Counted from the first letter of the stretch, positions 26,447 to 34,780 are shown. The stretch: DNA of 64,000 nucleotides from Chryseobacterium indologenes (GCA_002439165.1 DJTE01000001.1:1-64000), one strand, 5' to 3'. Numbers and translations: made by a program. The notes: generated from the sequence alone by a model not told the origin.

Positions 26447-26596
26447 ATGATGAAAAAGGTATTTTTTAGATTGATAAACAGGATTAATAAAGCGGTTCTG
26501 CCCAAATTGAGTGATAAAGATCCTGACAGTTTAACGAAAATTCAGAAGGGAATTCTGGCGTACCGGTATTTTGTGCTGGTTAATTCGCTGGAATAA
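26447..26596 (+). CDS. Small conserved flavobacterial protein (49 aa)
   Basis: The sequence MMKKVFFRLINRINK-AVLPKL and the ending GILAYRYFVLVNSLE resemble a family of about 50-residue basic proteins that recur in Flavobacteriia and are sometimes labelled SsrA-binding protein, although they are far too short to be SmpB. That recollection is not checked by search. Starts at ATG 26447 or 26450. It is convergent with the acyltransferase gene, whose stop is 6 bp away. Confidence 0.6.
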   Translation: MMKKVFFRLINRINKAVLPKLSDKDPDSLTKIQKGILAYRYFVLVNSLE

Positions 26597-26601
26597 AATT
26601 T

Positions 26602-27723
26602 TTATCTGATCCTGGCAATTAAATTTCTGCAACCATTATAAAGCGGTTTTTCAATCAGCAAATAGATGATGATTGAACATATCCATAACAGTACAAAATT
26701 TCGGTCGGGAAGGTAAACGTAGGATCTTAATTTCATGTTGAAATAACTTAAATGTACCAGATAAAAAACAAATGAAGCATTTCCCAGGAGAATAAAGAAC
26801 TTCGTTGAAAGTATTCCGGAAAGCCATGTTTTTTCCGTCATCAGTCCCCACAGAAATACTGCAATGGCAACAGGTAAAAAAAACTCGTGAATCAGTCTTC
26901 CCTCCCAACGTTCTACACCGTGCACAAAATTATTTCTTGCAAAAAAAGCAATTGCTATTGTTAAAATTACCATTGAAATTCCTCCGGAAAATGTTGGCTT
27001 TTTCAGCTTTTTTAAGAATGAAATCCCTTTTTCCGTTTTCATTAAATAAGCCAGCAACATCCCGAAAAAGAATTCAAGACTCCTTCCGAAAAAAGTGCTG
27101 CCTATAAGAAATTTAAACGGATACAAAAAGCCTTCAGGATTACCGTTATACCAATGCAGAGCATAACCTGTTCCCCAGCCTGACAGCAAAAAGCCCAGTA
27201 AAAATAAAATACAGTACTTCCAGTTTTTCTTTAACGAAAAAAATAAAAACGGAGCCAGAATGTAAAAGAAAAATTCAACGGTGAGCGACCAGGCCTGTAC
27301 AATCCCGGAAACCGAATATTTTTCAAATAAAGAATAAAAAAGAGAGTATTGCAGAAAATAAGTATCTACATTTTTAGAATAGGGGGTATCCAGAAAATAA
27401 GCGGTCAGCAAAATCCAGTACAGCGGAAAAATCCTTGCTATACGGAGCAGAATGTATTTTAAATAAGATTTTTTTGATGTTAAAGGAGAATCTTCATACC
27501 GGTAAGCCAATAGAAAACCACTCAATACAAAAAAAACGGTAACCCCGGTATGCCATTCACTGATGAAACGCATGAACTCAAAAGATAAATCATTGCGCCA
27601 GTATTTACGGTTATGATACACAAAAACCATAATAGCTGCAATGGCACGCATTCCAGTAAGAGCATCGAATTTATTTTTGCTGAGCGTATTATCCAAAATC
27701 AAAAAAAATAAAAGGCTCATCAT
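26602..27723 (-). CDS. Acyltransferase 3 family membrane protein
   Basis: The 373-residue protein has about ten hydrophobic helices. Conserved family features: DALTGMRAIAAIMVFVYHNR near the N-terminus, with the catalytic His in FVYH, then GVTVFFVLSGFLLAYRY, RIARIFPLYW, and SLTVEFFFYILAPF. Such enzymes transfer acetyl or other acyl groups to polysaccharides or lipids at the inner membrane. The only ATG codons ahead of the conserved region (27723 and 27720) lie in the loop of the terminator of the upstream gene. A TTG start a few codons later is the alternative. Confidence 0.82.
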   Translation of the reverse strand: MMSLLFFLILDNTLSKNKFDALTGMRAIAAIMVFVYHNRKYWRNDLSFEFMRFISEWHTGVTVFFVLSGFLLAYRYEDSPLTSKKSYLKYILLRIARIFPLYWILLTAYFLDTPYSKNVDTYFLQYSLFYSLFEKYSVSGIVQAWSLTVEFFFYILAPFLFFSLKKNWKYCILFLLGFLLSGWGTGYALHWYNGNPEGFLYPFKFLIGSTFFGRSLEFFFGMLLAYLMKTEKGISFLKKLKKPTFSGGISMVILTIAIAFFARNNFVHGVERWEGRLIHEFFLPVAIAVFLWGLMTEKTWLSGILSTKFFILLGNASFVFYLVHLSYFNMKLRSYVYLPDRNFVLLWICSIIIYLLIEKPLYNGCRNLIARIR

Positions 27724-27738
27724 GTAAGCCTTTTATTT
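27706..27738 (-). terminator. Terminator of the deoxyhypusine synthase gene, overlapping the next start codon
   Basis: AAATAAAAGGCT (27706-27717) pairs with AGCCTTTTATTT (27727-27738). Read leftward, a T8 run (complement of 27701-27708) follows. The 9-nt loop contains ATGATG of the acyltransferase gene. Confidence 0.85.
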
Positions 27739-27757
27739 GAATTTTATAATATTTCTG

Positions 27758-28732
27758 TTAAGAATTTTCTAATATGTAAGAGAACATCAGTGGTGCGCAG
27801 ATGGTAGCATCACTTTCAACGATGAATTTCGGTGTCGTAATATCCAGTTTTCCCCATGTAATTTTCTCGTTCGGAACTGCTCCGGAATAAGAACCGTAAG
27901 ACGTTGTAGAATCCGAAATCTGACAGAAATAAGACCAGAAAGGAATGTCATGCATTTCCATATCCTGATACAGCATCGGCACAACACAGATCGGGAAATC
28001 TCCCGCAATACCTCCCCCAATCTGGAAGAATCCAACTCCTTTTCCACCTGAGTTCTTAGTGTACCAGTCTGCCAGGTACGTCATATATTCGATCCCCGAT
28101 TTCATTGTTGTAGCCTTCAGCTCACCTTTGATGCAGTAAGAAGCGAAGATATTACCCATTGTAGAATCTTCCCATCCCGGTACTACGATCGGCAGGTTGG
28201 CCTCAGCAGCAGCAATCATCCATGAGTTTTCTCTCGGAATCTCATAATACTGCTCCAATACTCCTGAAAGGATCATTTTATACATGAATTCGTGTGGAAA
28301 ATATCTTTCTCCTTTAGCTTCAGCATCTTTCCAGATCTCCACGATATGCTTCTGAAGTCTTCTGAAAGCTTCTTCTTCAGGAATACACGTATCGGTAACC
28401 CTGTTCAGACCTCTTTCCAGAAGATCCCATTCATCCTGAGCAGTCAGATCTCTGTAATGAGGAACTCTTTCGTAATGGGAATGCGCCACCAGATTCATTA
28501 AATCTTCTTCAAGGTTGGCACCTGTACAGGAAATGAAATCTACTTTACCCTGACGGATCATTTCAGCAAGGATCTTTCCCAGTTCGGCAGTAGACATTGC
28601 CCCTGCCAGAGTGATCATCATTTTTCCGCCATCTTTAAGATGGGCAACATATCCTTTAGAAGCATCCACCAATGCAGCTGCGTTGAAGTGCAGGTAATAC
28701 TTTTCTATGAATTCAGTTATCGGTTTGCTCAT
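27758..28732 (-). CDS. Deoxyhypusine synthase family protein
   Basis: The 324-residue protein has the NAD-binding fold of DHS: ITLAGAMSTAELG (40-52), ISCTGANLEED (67-77), HEFMYKM, IGGGIAGDFPI (238-248) and SGAVPNEKITWGK with Lys295 at the place of the catalytic lysine of eukaryotic DHS. In eukaryotes the enzyme modifies eIF5A. Bacterial relatives are thought to make homospermidine, spermidine-like polyamines or modify unknown targets. ATG 28732 was chosen since the TTG at 28750 lies within the -7 box TATCTTTG (28755-28748). Monocistronic with a terminator. Confidence 0.88.
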   Translation of the reverse strand: MSKPITEFIEKYYLHFNAAALVDASKGYVAHLKDGGKMMITLAGAMSTAELGKILAEMIRQGKVDFISCTGANLEEDLMNLVAHSHYERVPHYRDLTAQDEWDLLERGLNRVTDTCIPEEEAFRRLQKHIVEIWKDAEAKGERYFPHEFMYKMILSGVLEQYYEIPRENSWMIAAAEANLPIVVPGWEDSTMGNIFASYCIKGELKATTMKSGIEYMTYLADWYTKNSGGKGVGFFQIGGGIAGDFPICVVPMLYQDMEMHDIPFWSYFCQISDSTTSYGSYSGAVPNEKITWGKLDITTPKFIVESDATICAPLMFSYILENS

Positions 28733-28747
28733 TTTTTTAAATTTTTG

Positions 28748-28755
28748 CAAAGATA
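28748..28755 (-). promoter_or_regulatory. -7 box of the deoxyhypusine synthase gene
   Basis: TATCTTTG on the minus strand is an exact TANNTTTG match, 15 nt before ATG 28732; it overlaps and so excludes the TTG start at 28750. Confidence 0.45.
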
Positions 28756-28856
28756 AAATTTAAAAATGGAATGAAGGCCAGGCACTTTAAGAAAGTCTGA
28801 CTGAACAGTCTTTTTTTATCATTTGTTAAAAAAACAGCTTTTTATCATTGCAGTTC

Positions 28857-28940
28857 ATCCACAGATAAAAACGCTCATAAATTAAAAAGAAATCAGCTGA
28901 AGAAAAATATCTGTGCTATCTGGATAATCCGTGGGAAACC
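28857..28940. repeat. Dispersed intergenic repeat fragment
   Basis: It contains CATCCACAGATAAAAACGC, ATTAAAAAGAAATCAGC, ATCTGTGCTATCTGG and ATCCGTGGGA. These are the same words as in the array units (ATCTGC...ATCTGCC, AATAAAAAGAAAT) and near 30968 and 39075. Confidence 0.45.
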
Positions 28941-29014
28941 ATGAAATCAAGCTTTATCGGGTTAAAACCAATGTATTCATATAACACAAGGCCTGCTTCA
29001 TATGAAAGGAAAAA

Positions 29015-29356
29015 CTAAATCTTTTCTTCCCCGGGAATCAGCATCTTTCCCCAGTCATTCAGCTGCCACAGGATTTCAACGAGCTTTTCACCCAGCTCTG
29101 TAAGCGTGTATTCCACTCTGGGAGGAAGTTCATTAAAGGATTCTTTCATCAAGACTCCATCAGCAACCATTTCACTAAGCTGTTGGTTCAGTACCCTCCG
29201 GTCCACTTTGGCAATACCACGCAGAAACTCACTCGGGCGTCTCTTTCCTTCATTAATCTGCCAGACGATCGGAATCTTCCATTTTCCACTGATCGTATTG
29301 ACTGCCACCTCTAGCGGACAGATTTTATTTTCCTCCACTTTCTCCTTTGTTTTCAT
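29015..29356 (-). CDS. HxlR-family transcriptional regulator
   Basis: The 113-residue winged-helix protein has the HxlR signature: Cys near the N-terminus (KICPLEVAVNTISGKWKIPIV, in part), RRPSEFLRGI, VDRRVLNQQLSEMVADGVL and PRVEYTLTELGEKL. The Cys13 region is the redox/electrophile sensor in well-studied members. It is divergent from the peroxiredoxin-like gene starting at 29452, so it may control that gene. Confidence 0.92.
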   Translation of the reverse strand: MKTKEKVEENKICPLEVAVNTISGKWKIPIVWQINEGKRRPSEFLRGIAKVDRRVLNQQLSEMVADGVLMKESFNELPPRVEYTLTELGEKLVEILWQLNDWGKMLIPGEEKI

Positions 29357-29398
29357 AATATTGACTTTTTTATCCCTATGGGCGGAAAATATGCGGTA

Positions 29399-29429
29399 TT
29401 GCCGGTATCATTCTGCTTTTGGACTTTTG
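29399..29429 (+). promoter_or_regulatory. Promoter of the peroxiredoxin-like/AlkD-like operon
   Basis: TTG (29399-29401), 20-nt spacer, GACTTTTG (29422-29429; one mismatch from TANNTTTG). It lies in the 95-bp divergent gap with the HxlR gene. Confidence 0.5.
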
Positions 29430-29451
29430 TAAAAATAATAAATTTAAAAAG

Positions 29452-30090
29452 ATGGACAGCCTTGCAGAACAGATTGAAAAATTAAACCATACCTTATCCT
29501 CTCAGCTTCCTGATGAAGTATTTGAAGCATTTGGAAAATCCATTGAAGAATTAAAAACAAAAAAGATAGAAGAAGGCAGCCTTAAAACAGGACAGAAAAT
29601 GCCGGAATTTATGCTTCCCAATGTTCACGGGAAGTGGGTGTCTTCCAGAGAACTTCTTCCAAAAGGAAAAATGATACTGGCATTTTACAGAGGAAGCTGG
29701 TGCCCTTACTGTAATCTGGAGCTGAAGTTTCTGCAGGATCATCTTTCCGAGATAAAAAATAAAAATGCATTTCTGGTAGCCATATCTCCGCAAAGTCCTG
29801 ATCATTCCCTGACTATGATTGAAAAAAATAATCTGGAATTTGAAGTTCTTACCGATACCGATAATAGATTGGCCGAAAAACTGGGAATAGTTTTTCAACT
29901 GCAGGATTTTGTACTGCCGTATTATAAAGCTCTGGGGATTAACCTGGAAGATTATAATAAAAATAATAGGAACACATTGCCGGTTCCTGCTGTTTTTGTT
30001 ATTGATGAGAACGGATATGTTATTTTCCGGTTTTTAGATGTAAATTACATGAACAGAATTAATATTGAAGAACTCATCAACGTATTATGA
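29452..30090 (+). CDS. Peroxiredoxin-like AhpC/TSA family protein
   Basis: The 212-residue thioredoxin-fold protein has an N-terminal helical extension (1-45) and then the AhpC/TSA domain: MPEFMLPNVHGKWV (50-63), FYRGSWCPYCNLEL with Cys84 and Cys87, VAISPQSPDHSL, and VPAVFVIDENGYV. The CxxC at the active site, instead of the single peroxidatic Cys, is typical of the peroxiredoxin-like subgroup. It probably reduces peroxides or disulfides in the cytosol. The stop overlaps the next start by 4 bp. ATG 29452 was chosen because the frame from 29419 begins inside the promoter. Confidence 0.85.
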   Translation: MDSLAEQIEKLNHTLSSQLPDEVFEAFGKSIEELKTKKIEEGSLKTGQKMPEFMLPNVHGKWVSSRELLPKGKMILAFYRGSWCPYCNLELKFLQDHLSEIKNKNAFLVAISPQSPDHSLTMIEKNNLEFEVLTDTDNRLAEKLGIVFQLQDFVLPYYKALGINLEDYNKNNRNTLPVPAVFVIDENGYVIFRFLDVNYMNRINIEELINVL

Positions 30091-30896
30091 CCGAAAAACG
30101 AAAAGGAGCCCGCTCCATAAAAGATATTCCGCCTGCCATTCTGGAACAGTTGAACCGGGGAGAAACCGAAACCGTAAATCTTACGGAATGGCTGGCCGTA
30201 GATCAGAAGAAATTACTGGAAAATCTGCTGATGCAGAATAAACGTTCTGATTACCTGGATCCGGTTCTGAAACAGATTGATGAACTGAAAAAACAGACCG
30301 TCAATACCATAAATGAAGCAATAGGAACAGGGATTCTTAATGAAACGCTGAAAAATAATGATAAAGAATTCCTGACTGTTATTTCCGGTCATACTTCTGA
30401 TCTGGTAAGATGCTGGGCCGCTTATATGACAGGAAGAAATGATGCTCTGAGTCTGAAAGAAAAACTGAACAGAATACAGGATTTTGCGGCAGACAGACAT
30501 TTTGGAGTCCGGGAGATCTGCTGGATGGCTGTAAGACCTTCTATTACCGCAGAGCTTGAAGAAAGTTTATCTGTTCTTGCGGGCTGGACTGCTCATAAAG
30601 ATCCCAATATCAGGCGTTTTGCCAGTGAGTCCACCAGGCCCCGCGGTGTGTGGTGTACCCATATTGAAGCATTGAAGCAGAGCCCTACGCCGGGACTTCA
30701 GATTTTAGAACCGCTGAGGTCGGATCCTTCCCGCTATGTACAGGACAGTGTAGGAAACTGGCTGAACGATGCAGGTAAATCCCAGCCGGAATTTGTGGTG
30801 GAAGTCTGTGATGAATGGCTGCGGGAAAGCCCGACGAAAGAAACCGCATATATTGTGAAAAAGGCAATGAGAACAATAGAGAAAAAGAAAATGTAA
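30087..30896 (+). CDS. AlkD-like DNA alkylation repair protein (HEAT repeats)
   Basis: The 269-residue protein is all-helical in its second half, with HEAT-like repeats: LVRCWAAYMTGR, FGVREICWMAVRP, DPNIRRFASESTRPRGVW (about 170-190) and SRYVQDSVGNWLNDAGK. These match the AlkD/AlkC-type glycosylase family, which binds alkylated DNA without base flipping. It overlaps the peroxiredoxin-like gene by 4 bp (ATGA), so translation is coupled. The catalytic Asp/Trp pair cannot be placed with certainty by eye. Confidence 0.78.
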   Translation: MTEKRKGARSIKDIPPAILEQLNRGETETVNLTEWLAVDQKKLLENLLMQNKRSDYLDPVLKQIDELKKQTVNTINEAIGTGILNETLKNNDKEFLTVISGHTSDLVRCWAAYMTGRNDALSLKEKLNRIQDFAADRHFGVREICWMAVRPSITAELEESLSVLAGWTAHKDPNIRRFASESTRPRGVWCTHIEALKQSPTPGLQILEPLRSDPSRYVQDSVGNWLNDAGKSQPEFVVEVCDEWLRESPTKETAYIVKKAMRTIEKKKM

Positions 30897-30967
30897 AATC
30901 CGGCGGATGAGTCTCAAAAATTATATGCTTAGTTTAAAAAGATTCTTTTTTCCCCTTAAAGCCTGAA

Positions 30968-31031
30968 GAAATCTGCTCTATCTGCAGCAGCTGCGGGAGA
31001 TTTAATAAAAAATTCGTGGATTCGTGGCAAT
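30968..31031. repeat. Dispersed intergenic repeat fragment
   Basis: It contains AAATCTGCTCTATCTGC and CTGCGGGAGATTTAATAAAA, matching the first block of the tandem-array unit, followed by ATTCGTGGATTCGTGGCAA of the CACGAAT type. It lies in the gap between convergent genes. Confidence 0.5.
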
Positions 31032-31079
31032 AAAATATTTTCAACCATAAAAAATCGTAACAATTTTCAAATCTTCAGA

Positions 31080-31838
31080 TTATCTCTTCTCCGTCAGATA
31101 TTTCCAATACCTTTTCGGGACATGCTGGATATGAAGCTTTAAATTTTTCCTTTCCACAATATTGGTTTTAGTAAAATACCGCTGCCACAGCACCTGGTAA
31201 TTTTTCTCATCATCATGGAAGTTCTGCTGATACTGATTTAAATGTAACTGTTCCTCAGGGTAAAAGAACTCTGACGTTTCAAGGTCATAAAGAAGACCAT
31301 AGTTTCTCCGCAGATCGAAGATCATCCACTTCTGATCCTGATAACGGTCTGTGAAATGTTTTCTGATTAATGGCAGTACATTAAAATCAGGATCTGTTTT
31401 GGCAAAGAACACTCCGTCCTGCATTTTTTCAAACCGGACAAAGGCAGTCATCCTATGACTTTCCCGGCCTACGGATTTACTGATCTTTGAGATTTTCAGC
31501 ATATCCGGATCTCCATAATTCTGAAGAATATTTTCTCCGGGATGCTGCACCGATTGCTTAACGGCAGACAGGATCAGGTTTTCCAGTTCAGGATCTTCGG
31601 ACAGATAGACTTTTAACAGCCCGTGAATCCCCTGTCTTCCGGTTTGTTTTTCCAGTCTGTTCAGTACCCGTTCTGCTTTTTCCCGCTGAGTGATCACTTC
31701 ATGGATTTCCGCAAACATATTTTCCTGCCGGAAATTTTCCCAGCTGATGATTTCCACATCCTGGTATCGGTATTCAAAAACTTCAAATACAGCAGTGAAA
31801 AGTCCGTCGAAACTTCCGTCGTAGAGTAGGGTTGTCAT
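31080..31838 (-). CDS. DUF4130 / TIGR03915 putative DNA repair protein
   Basis: The 252-residue protein begins TTLLYDGSFDGLFTAVFEVF, the signature of TIGR03915, with RMTAFVRFEKMQDGVFFA and FNVLPLIRKHFTDRYQDQKW in the middle and an uracil-DNA-glycosylase-like MIFDLRRNYGLLYD. In many bacteria it is found directly after the radical SAM protein of TIGR03916, as here (42-bp gap). The pair is thought to act together on DNA, but the reaction is not known. Confidence 0.88.
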   Translation of the reverse strand: MTTLLYDGSFDGLFTAVFEVFEYRYQDVEIISWENFRQENMFAEIHEVITQREKAERVLNRLEKQTGRQGIHGLLKVYLSEDPELENLILSAVKQSVQHPGENILQNYGDPDMLKISKISKSVGRESHRMTAFVRFEKMQDGVFFAKTDPDFNVLPLIRKHFTDRYQDQKWMIFDLRRNYGLLYDLETSEFFYPEEQLHLNQYQQNFHDDEKNYQVLWQRYFTKTNIVERKNLKLHIQHVPKRYWKYLTEKR

Positions 31839-31880
31839 TTATTTAGTAAATGTTGATGATGAAAAATAATAGGGTTTAAA

Positions 31881-33140
31881 CTAAAACAAACTCAGCTGCT
31901 GTGAAAACTGGTTGTGAAATTTGGAAGCACTTCCTCCAATAAGAAGTTTCCTGAAATTTTTATCTGTTAAATATTTTAAATAGGCATTCCCTGCATTAAA
32001 GTCAATAAAATATCTGGCCCGGTTGACCGCTGCTCCCAGTTTTTTCAGATGCTCCATCGTTAAAATCTGGAAACGTCTTGCACTGACGATTTTCTGCGCG
32101 GTTTTTACTCCAATTCCCGGGATCCTTAAAATCATCTGGTAATCGGCAGTCTGGAGATTGACGGGAAACTGATCCAGATGCCGGAGAGCCCAGCTCAATT
32201 TAGGGTCTATTTCCAGATCAAGGAAAGGAACACCCGGATCTAAAATTTCTTCAGCTTTGAAACCGTAGAATCTCATCAGCCAGTCTGACTGGTACAGCCT
32301 GTTTTCACGAAGCATAGGGACTTCTGTTGTTAAAGAAGGAAGCCTCTTATCTTCCAGAACAGGAACATAACCGGAATAATAAACCCTTTTCAGGTTGAAA
32401 TTTCTGTAAAAATGATCTGCTACTTTTATAATCTGCAGGTCGTTTTCATTCGTTGCTCCTACAATCATCTGGGTAGACTGTCCGGCCGGAGCGAACTTCG
32501 GAACCTTTCTGAAAATCTTCTTTTCATCCTTGTACTGGTCAATACCTTTCTGAATATAGCGCATCGGGCTGATCATATCCTGCCGGTTCTTTTCAGGCGC
32601 CAGTAATTTTAATCCGCTTTCTGTGGGAATTTCAAGGTTTACCGAAAGGCGGTCTGCATACAGGGCGGCTTCCTGCATCAGTTCGTCACTCGCTCCCGGA
32701 ATAGATTTCAAATGAATATATCCGTTGAAGTTTTCTTCCAGACGCAGTTTTTTGGCTACCCTTACCAGGCGTTCCATAGTGGTGTCTGCATTTTTGAAAA
32801 TTCCGGAACTCAGAAATAGTCCTTCAATATAATTTCTGCGGTAAAAGTTGATCGTAAGGTCAACGACTTCTTCCACGGTGAAGGCCGCTCTTTTGATATC
32901 ATTGGAACTTCGGGATACACAGTAGGCACAATCGTAGATACAGTGATTCGTAAGAAGAATTTTAAGCAGCGAAACACATCGTCCGTCTTCAGTATAGGTA
33001 TGACAGATCCCGCTTACGGAACTGTCGCCTAAAGCACCTTTTTTGTTTTTTCTCGTTCCTCCGCTGGATGAGCAGGAAACGTCGTATTTCGCGGCATCGG
33101 CAAGGATTTCAAGCTTTTCTTTAAGGCGTTCAAAATTCAT
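31881..33140 (-). CDS. Putative DNA modification/repair radical SAM protein (TIGR03916)
   Basis: The 419-residue protein has an unusual radical SAM cluster CIYDCAYC (Cys67, Cys71, Cys74), preceded by CSSSGGTRKNKKGALGDS (23-40), which is typical of this family. A helix-hairpin-helix motif (RIPGIGVKTAQKIVS, about residues 345-360) indicates DNA binding. It is first in the operon with the DUF4130 gene. The promoter at 33181-33211 is an exact consensus match. Confidence 0.9.
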   Translation of the reverse strand: MNFERLKEKLEILADAAKYDVSCSSSGGTRKNKKGALGDSSVSGICHTYTEDGRCVSLLKILLTNHCIYDCAYCVSRSSNDIKRAAFTVEEVVDLTINFYRRNYIEGLFLSSGIFKNADTTMERLVRVAKKLRLEENFNGYIHLKSIPGASDELMQEAALYADRLSVNLEIPTESGLKLLAPEKNRQDMISPMRYIQKGIDQYKDEKKIFRKVPKFAPAGQSTQMIVGATNENDLQIIKVADHFYRNFNLKRVYYSGYVPVLEDKRLPSLTTEVPMLRENRLYQSDWLMRFYGFKAEEILDPGVPFLDLEIDPKLSWALRHLDQFPVNLQTADYQMILRIPGIGVKTAQKIVSARRFQILTMEHLKKLGAAVNRARYFIDFNAGNAYLKYLTDKNFRKLLIGGSASKFHNQFSQQLSLF

Positions 33141-33180
33141 GTTGCTGAAGATGTGTTATAATTTGTATCTGAATTGTGTT

Positions 33181-33211
33181 CAAAATTAGTTCCAAAATTG
33201 ATAAATATCAA
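33181..33211 (-). promoter_or_regulatory. Promoter of the radical SAM/DUF4130 operon
   Basis: On the minus strand TTG (33211-33209), 20-nt spacer, TAATTTTG (33188-33181): exact match to the Bacteroidota consensus, about 40 nt before the start codon. Confidence 0.7.
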
Positions 33212-33284
33212 TCTTTTTTCATAGAAGTTATCCACAAAACACTGTCTCAAAATCACTATATTTACGCTTCATTAAAATTAGATT

Positions 33285-34613
33285 ATGAATCATCAACCAA
33301 TTGAAGGTTTTTCCAAGCTGACCAAGCAGGGGAAGATCGACTGGCTCGTTAATGAATATCTTGAAGGAAACGAGGAATATCAAAATATACTGAAACAATA
33401 CTGGAACGATAATGCAGAGCTTCAGAAACTTCACGAGGAGTTTTCTGAAAATACGATTTCCAATTTTTATATGCCTTACGGAATTGCTCCGAACTTTCTC
33501 ATCGATGGCAAGCTGCTGGCTCTGCCAATGGCGGTGGAAGAAAGTTCAGTAGTGGCAGCCGCTTCCAAAGCTGCAAAATTCTGGATCGACAAAGGCGGTT
33601 TTAAAACAACCATCATCAACAACGAAAAATTAGGGCATACTCATTTCGTATTCAATGTAGAACCTCATAAGCTGCTTCATTTTTTTAATTTCAGCTTAAA
33701 GAAAAAATTATTTGAAACCACAGAAGATATTACCGCAAATATGAGAAAACGCGGCGGTGGTATTTTAGATATTAAACTGGTAGATAAAACCGCAGAAATG
33801 CCGAATTATTATCAGCTTAAAGCCAGCTTTGATACAGTTGATTCTATGGGAGCCAACTTTATCAATTCTTGTCTGGAGCAGTTTGGAAAAACCCTGAGAC
33901 AGGAAGTGGCGGTAAGCGAAGACTTCACCAAAGAAGAAAAAGATTCTCTTCAGATCGTGATGAATATTCTTTCCAATTTCACACCCGACTGCCTGGTAAG
34001 AGCTGAGGTTTCATGTAAAATAGAAGATTTAAAAGATGACAGCGGAATTTCTCCGGAAGAATTTGCTTCAAAATTTAAGCAGGCTGTTACCATTGCCGAA
34101 ATAGAACCTTTCCGTGCAACCACCCATAATAAAGGAGTAATGAATGGGGTAGATGCGGTAGTGATTGCCACAGGAAACGACTTCAGAGCCACAGAAGCCT
34201 GCGCTCATGCCTACGCCGCAAGAGACGGACAGTACAGGTCATTGACCCATTGTACAACAGATAACGGGATTTTCAGATTCTGGATTGATCTTCCGATTTC
34301 TGTAGGAGTGGTAGGCGGACTGACGAATCTCCACCCATTGGTAAAATTCTCTTTAGCACTTCTGGGAAAACCCTCCGCACAGGAGCTGATGAGTATTCTG
34401 GCAGTTTCAGGGCTGGCACAGAACTTCGGAGCGCTCCGCTCTTTAGTAACCACCGGAATTCAGAAAGGACATATGAAAATGCATCTGCTGAATATATTGA
34501 ACCAACTGGGGGCTACGGAAGAAGAAAAACAGCATTTTGTAACTTATTTTAAAGATAAAACGGTAAGCCACCACGAAGTGATCAATGAGTTTAACCGAAT
34601 GAGGGCACAATAA
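33285..34613 (+). CDS. Hydroxymethylglutaryl-CoA reductase, degradative (class II)
   Basis: The 442-residue enzyme interconverts HMG-CoA and mevalonate. Seen: PIEGFSKLTKQGKIDWLV at the N-terminus, LPMAVEESSVVAAASKAA with the catalytic Glu (about 83), DSMGANFINS (about residues 186-195), and the CoA/nicotinamide loops HNKGVMNGVDAV and VVGGLTNLHPLVKFSL. Class II enzymes are called degradative from Pseudomonas mevalonii, but in Bacteroidota this type serves the mevalonate route to isoprenoids. It begins a packed operon of five genes. Confidence 0.93.
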   Translation: MNHQPIEGFSKLTKQGKIDWLVNEYLEGNEEYQNILKQYWNDNAELQKLHEEFSENTISNFYMPYGIAPNFLIDGKLLALPMAVEESSVVAAASKAAKFWIDKGGFKTTIINNEKLGHTHFVFNVEPHKLLHFFNFSLKKKLFETTEDITANMRKRGGGILDIKLVDKTAEMPNYYQLKASFDTVDSMGANFINSCLEQFGKTLRQEVAVSEDFTKEEKDSLQIVMNILSNFTPDCLVRAEVSCKIEDLKDDSGISPEEFASKFKQAVTIAEIEPFRATTHNKGVMNGVDAVVIATGNDFRATEACAHAYAARDGQYRSLTHCTTDNGIFRFWIDLPISVGVVGGLTNLHPLVKFSLALLGKPSAQELMSILAVSGLAQNFGALRSLVTTGIQKGHMKMHLLNILNQLGATEEEKQHFVTYFKDKTVSHHEVINEFNRMRAQ

Positions 34614-34780
34614 TGGGGCAGCTCATTATACCCATACTATTAATTATACTCGGAACTGTTCTGAGAAAAATGTCGTGGGAAAGCCTCATCGATCCTAAAA
34701 AGGTTTCCAATGTACTGATTATATTGGGAATTTCCAGTCTGGTAAAAGGAATTTTTTTATACTATGTAAAAGCAGAATAA
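34613..34780 (+). CDS. Small two-helix membrane protein (55 aa), coupled at both ends
   Basis: ATG 34613 overlaps the HMG-CoA reductase stop (TAATG), and its own stop TAA (34778-34780) overlaps the next ATG in the same way. The 55 residues begin MGQLIIPILLIILGTVLRKM and have a second hydrophobic stretch VLIILGISSLVKGIFLYYV (about 34-52), with a short polar loop (SWESLIDPKKVSN) between. A hairpin membrane protein is predicted. No family is recognised. The double TAATG coupling is the main evidence that it is a gene. Confidence 0.75.
   Translation: MGQLIIPILLIILGTVLRKMSWESLIDPKKVSNVLIILGISSLVKGIFLYYVKAE

Noticed and set aside
26602..27723. Gene split or frameshift in the acyltransferase
   Set aside because: The frame is intact with all family motifs in order; only the start codon position is uncertain.
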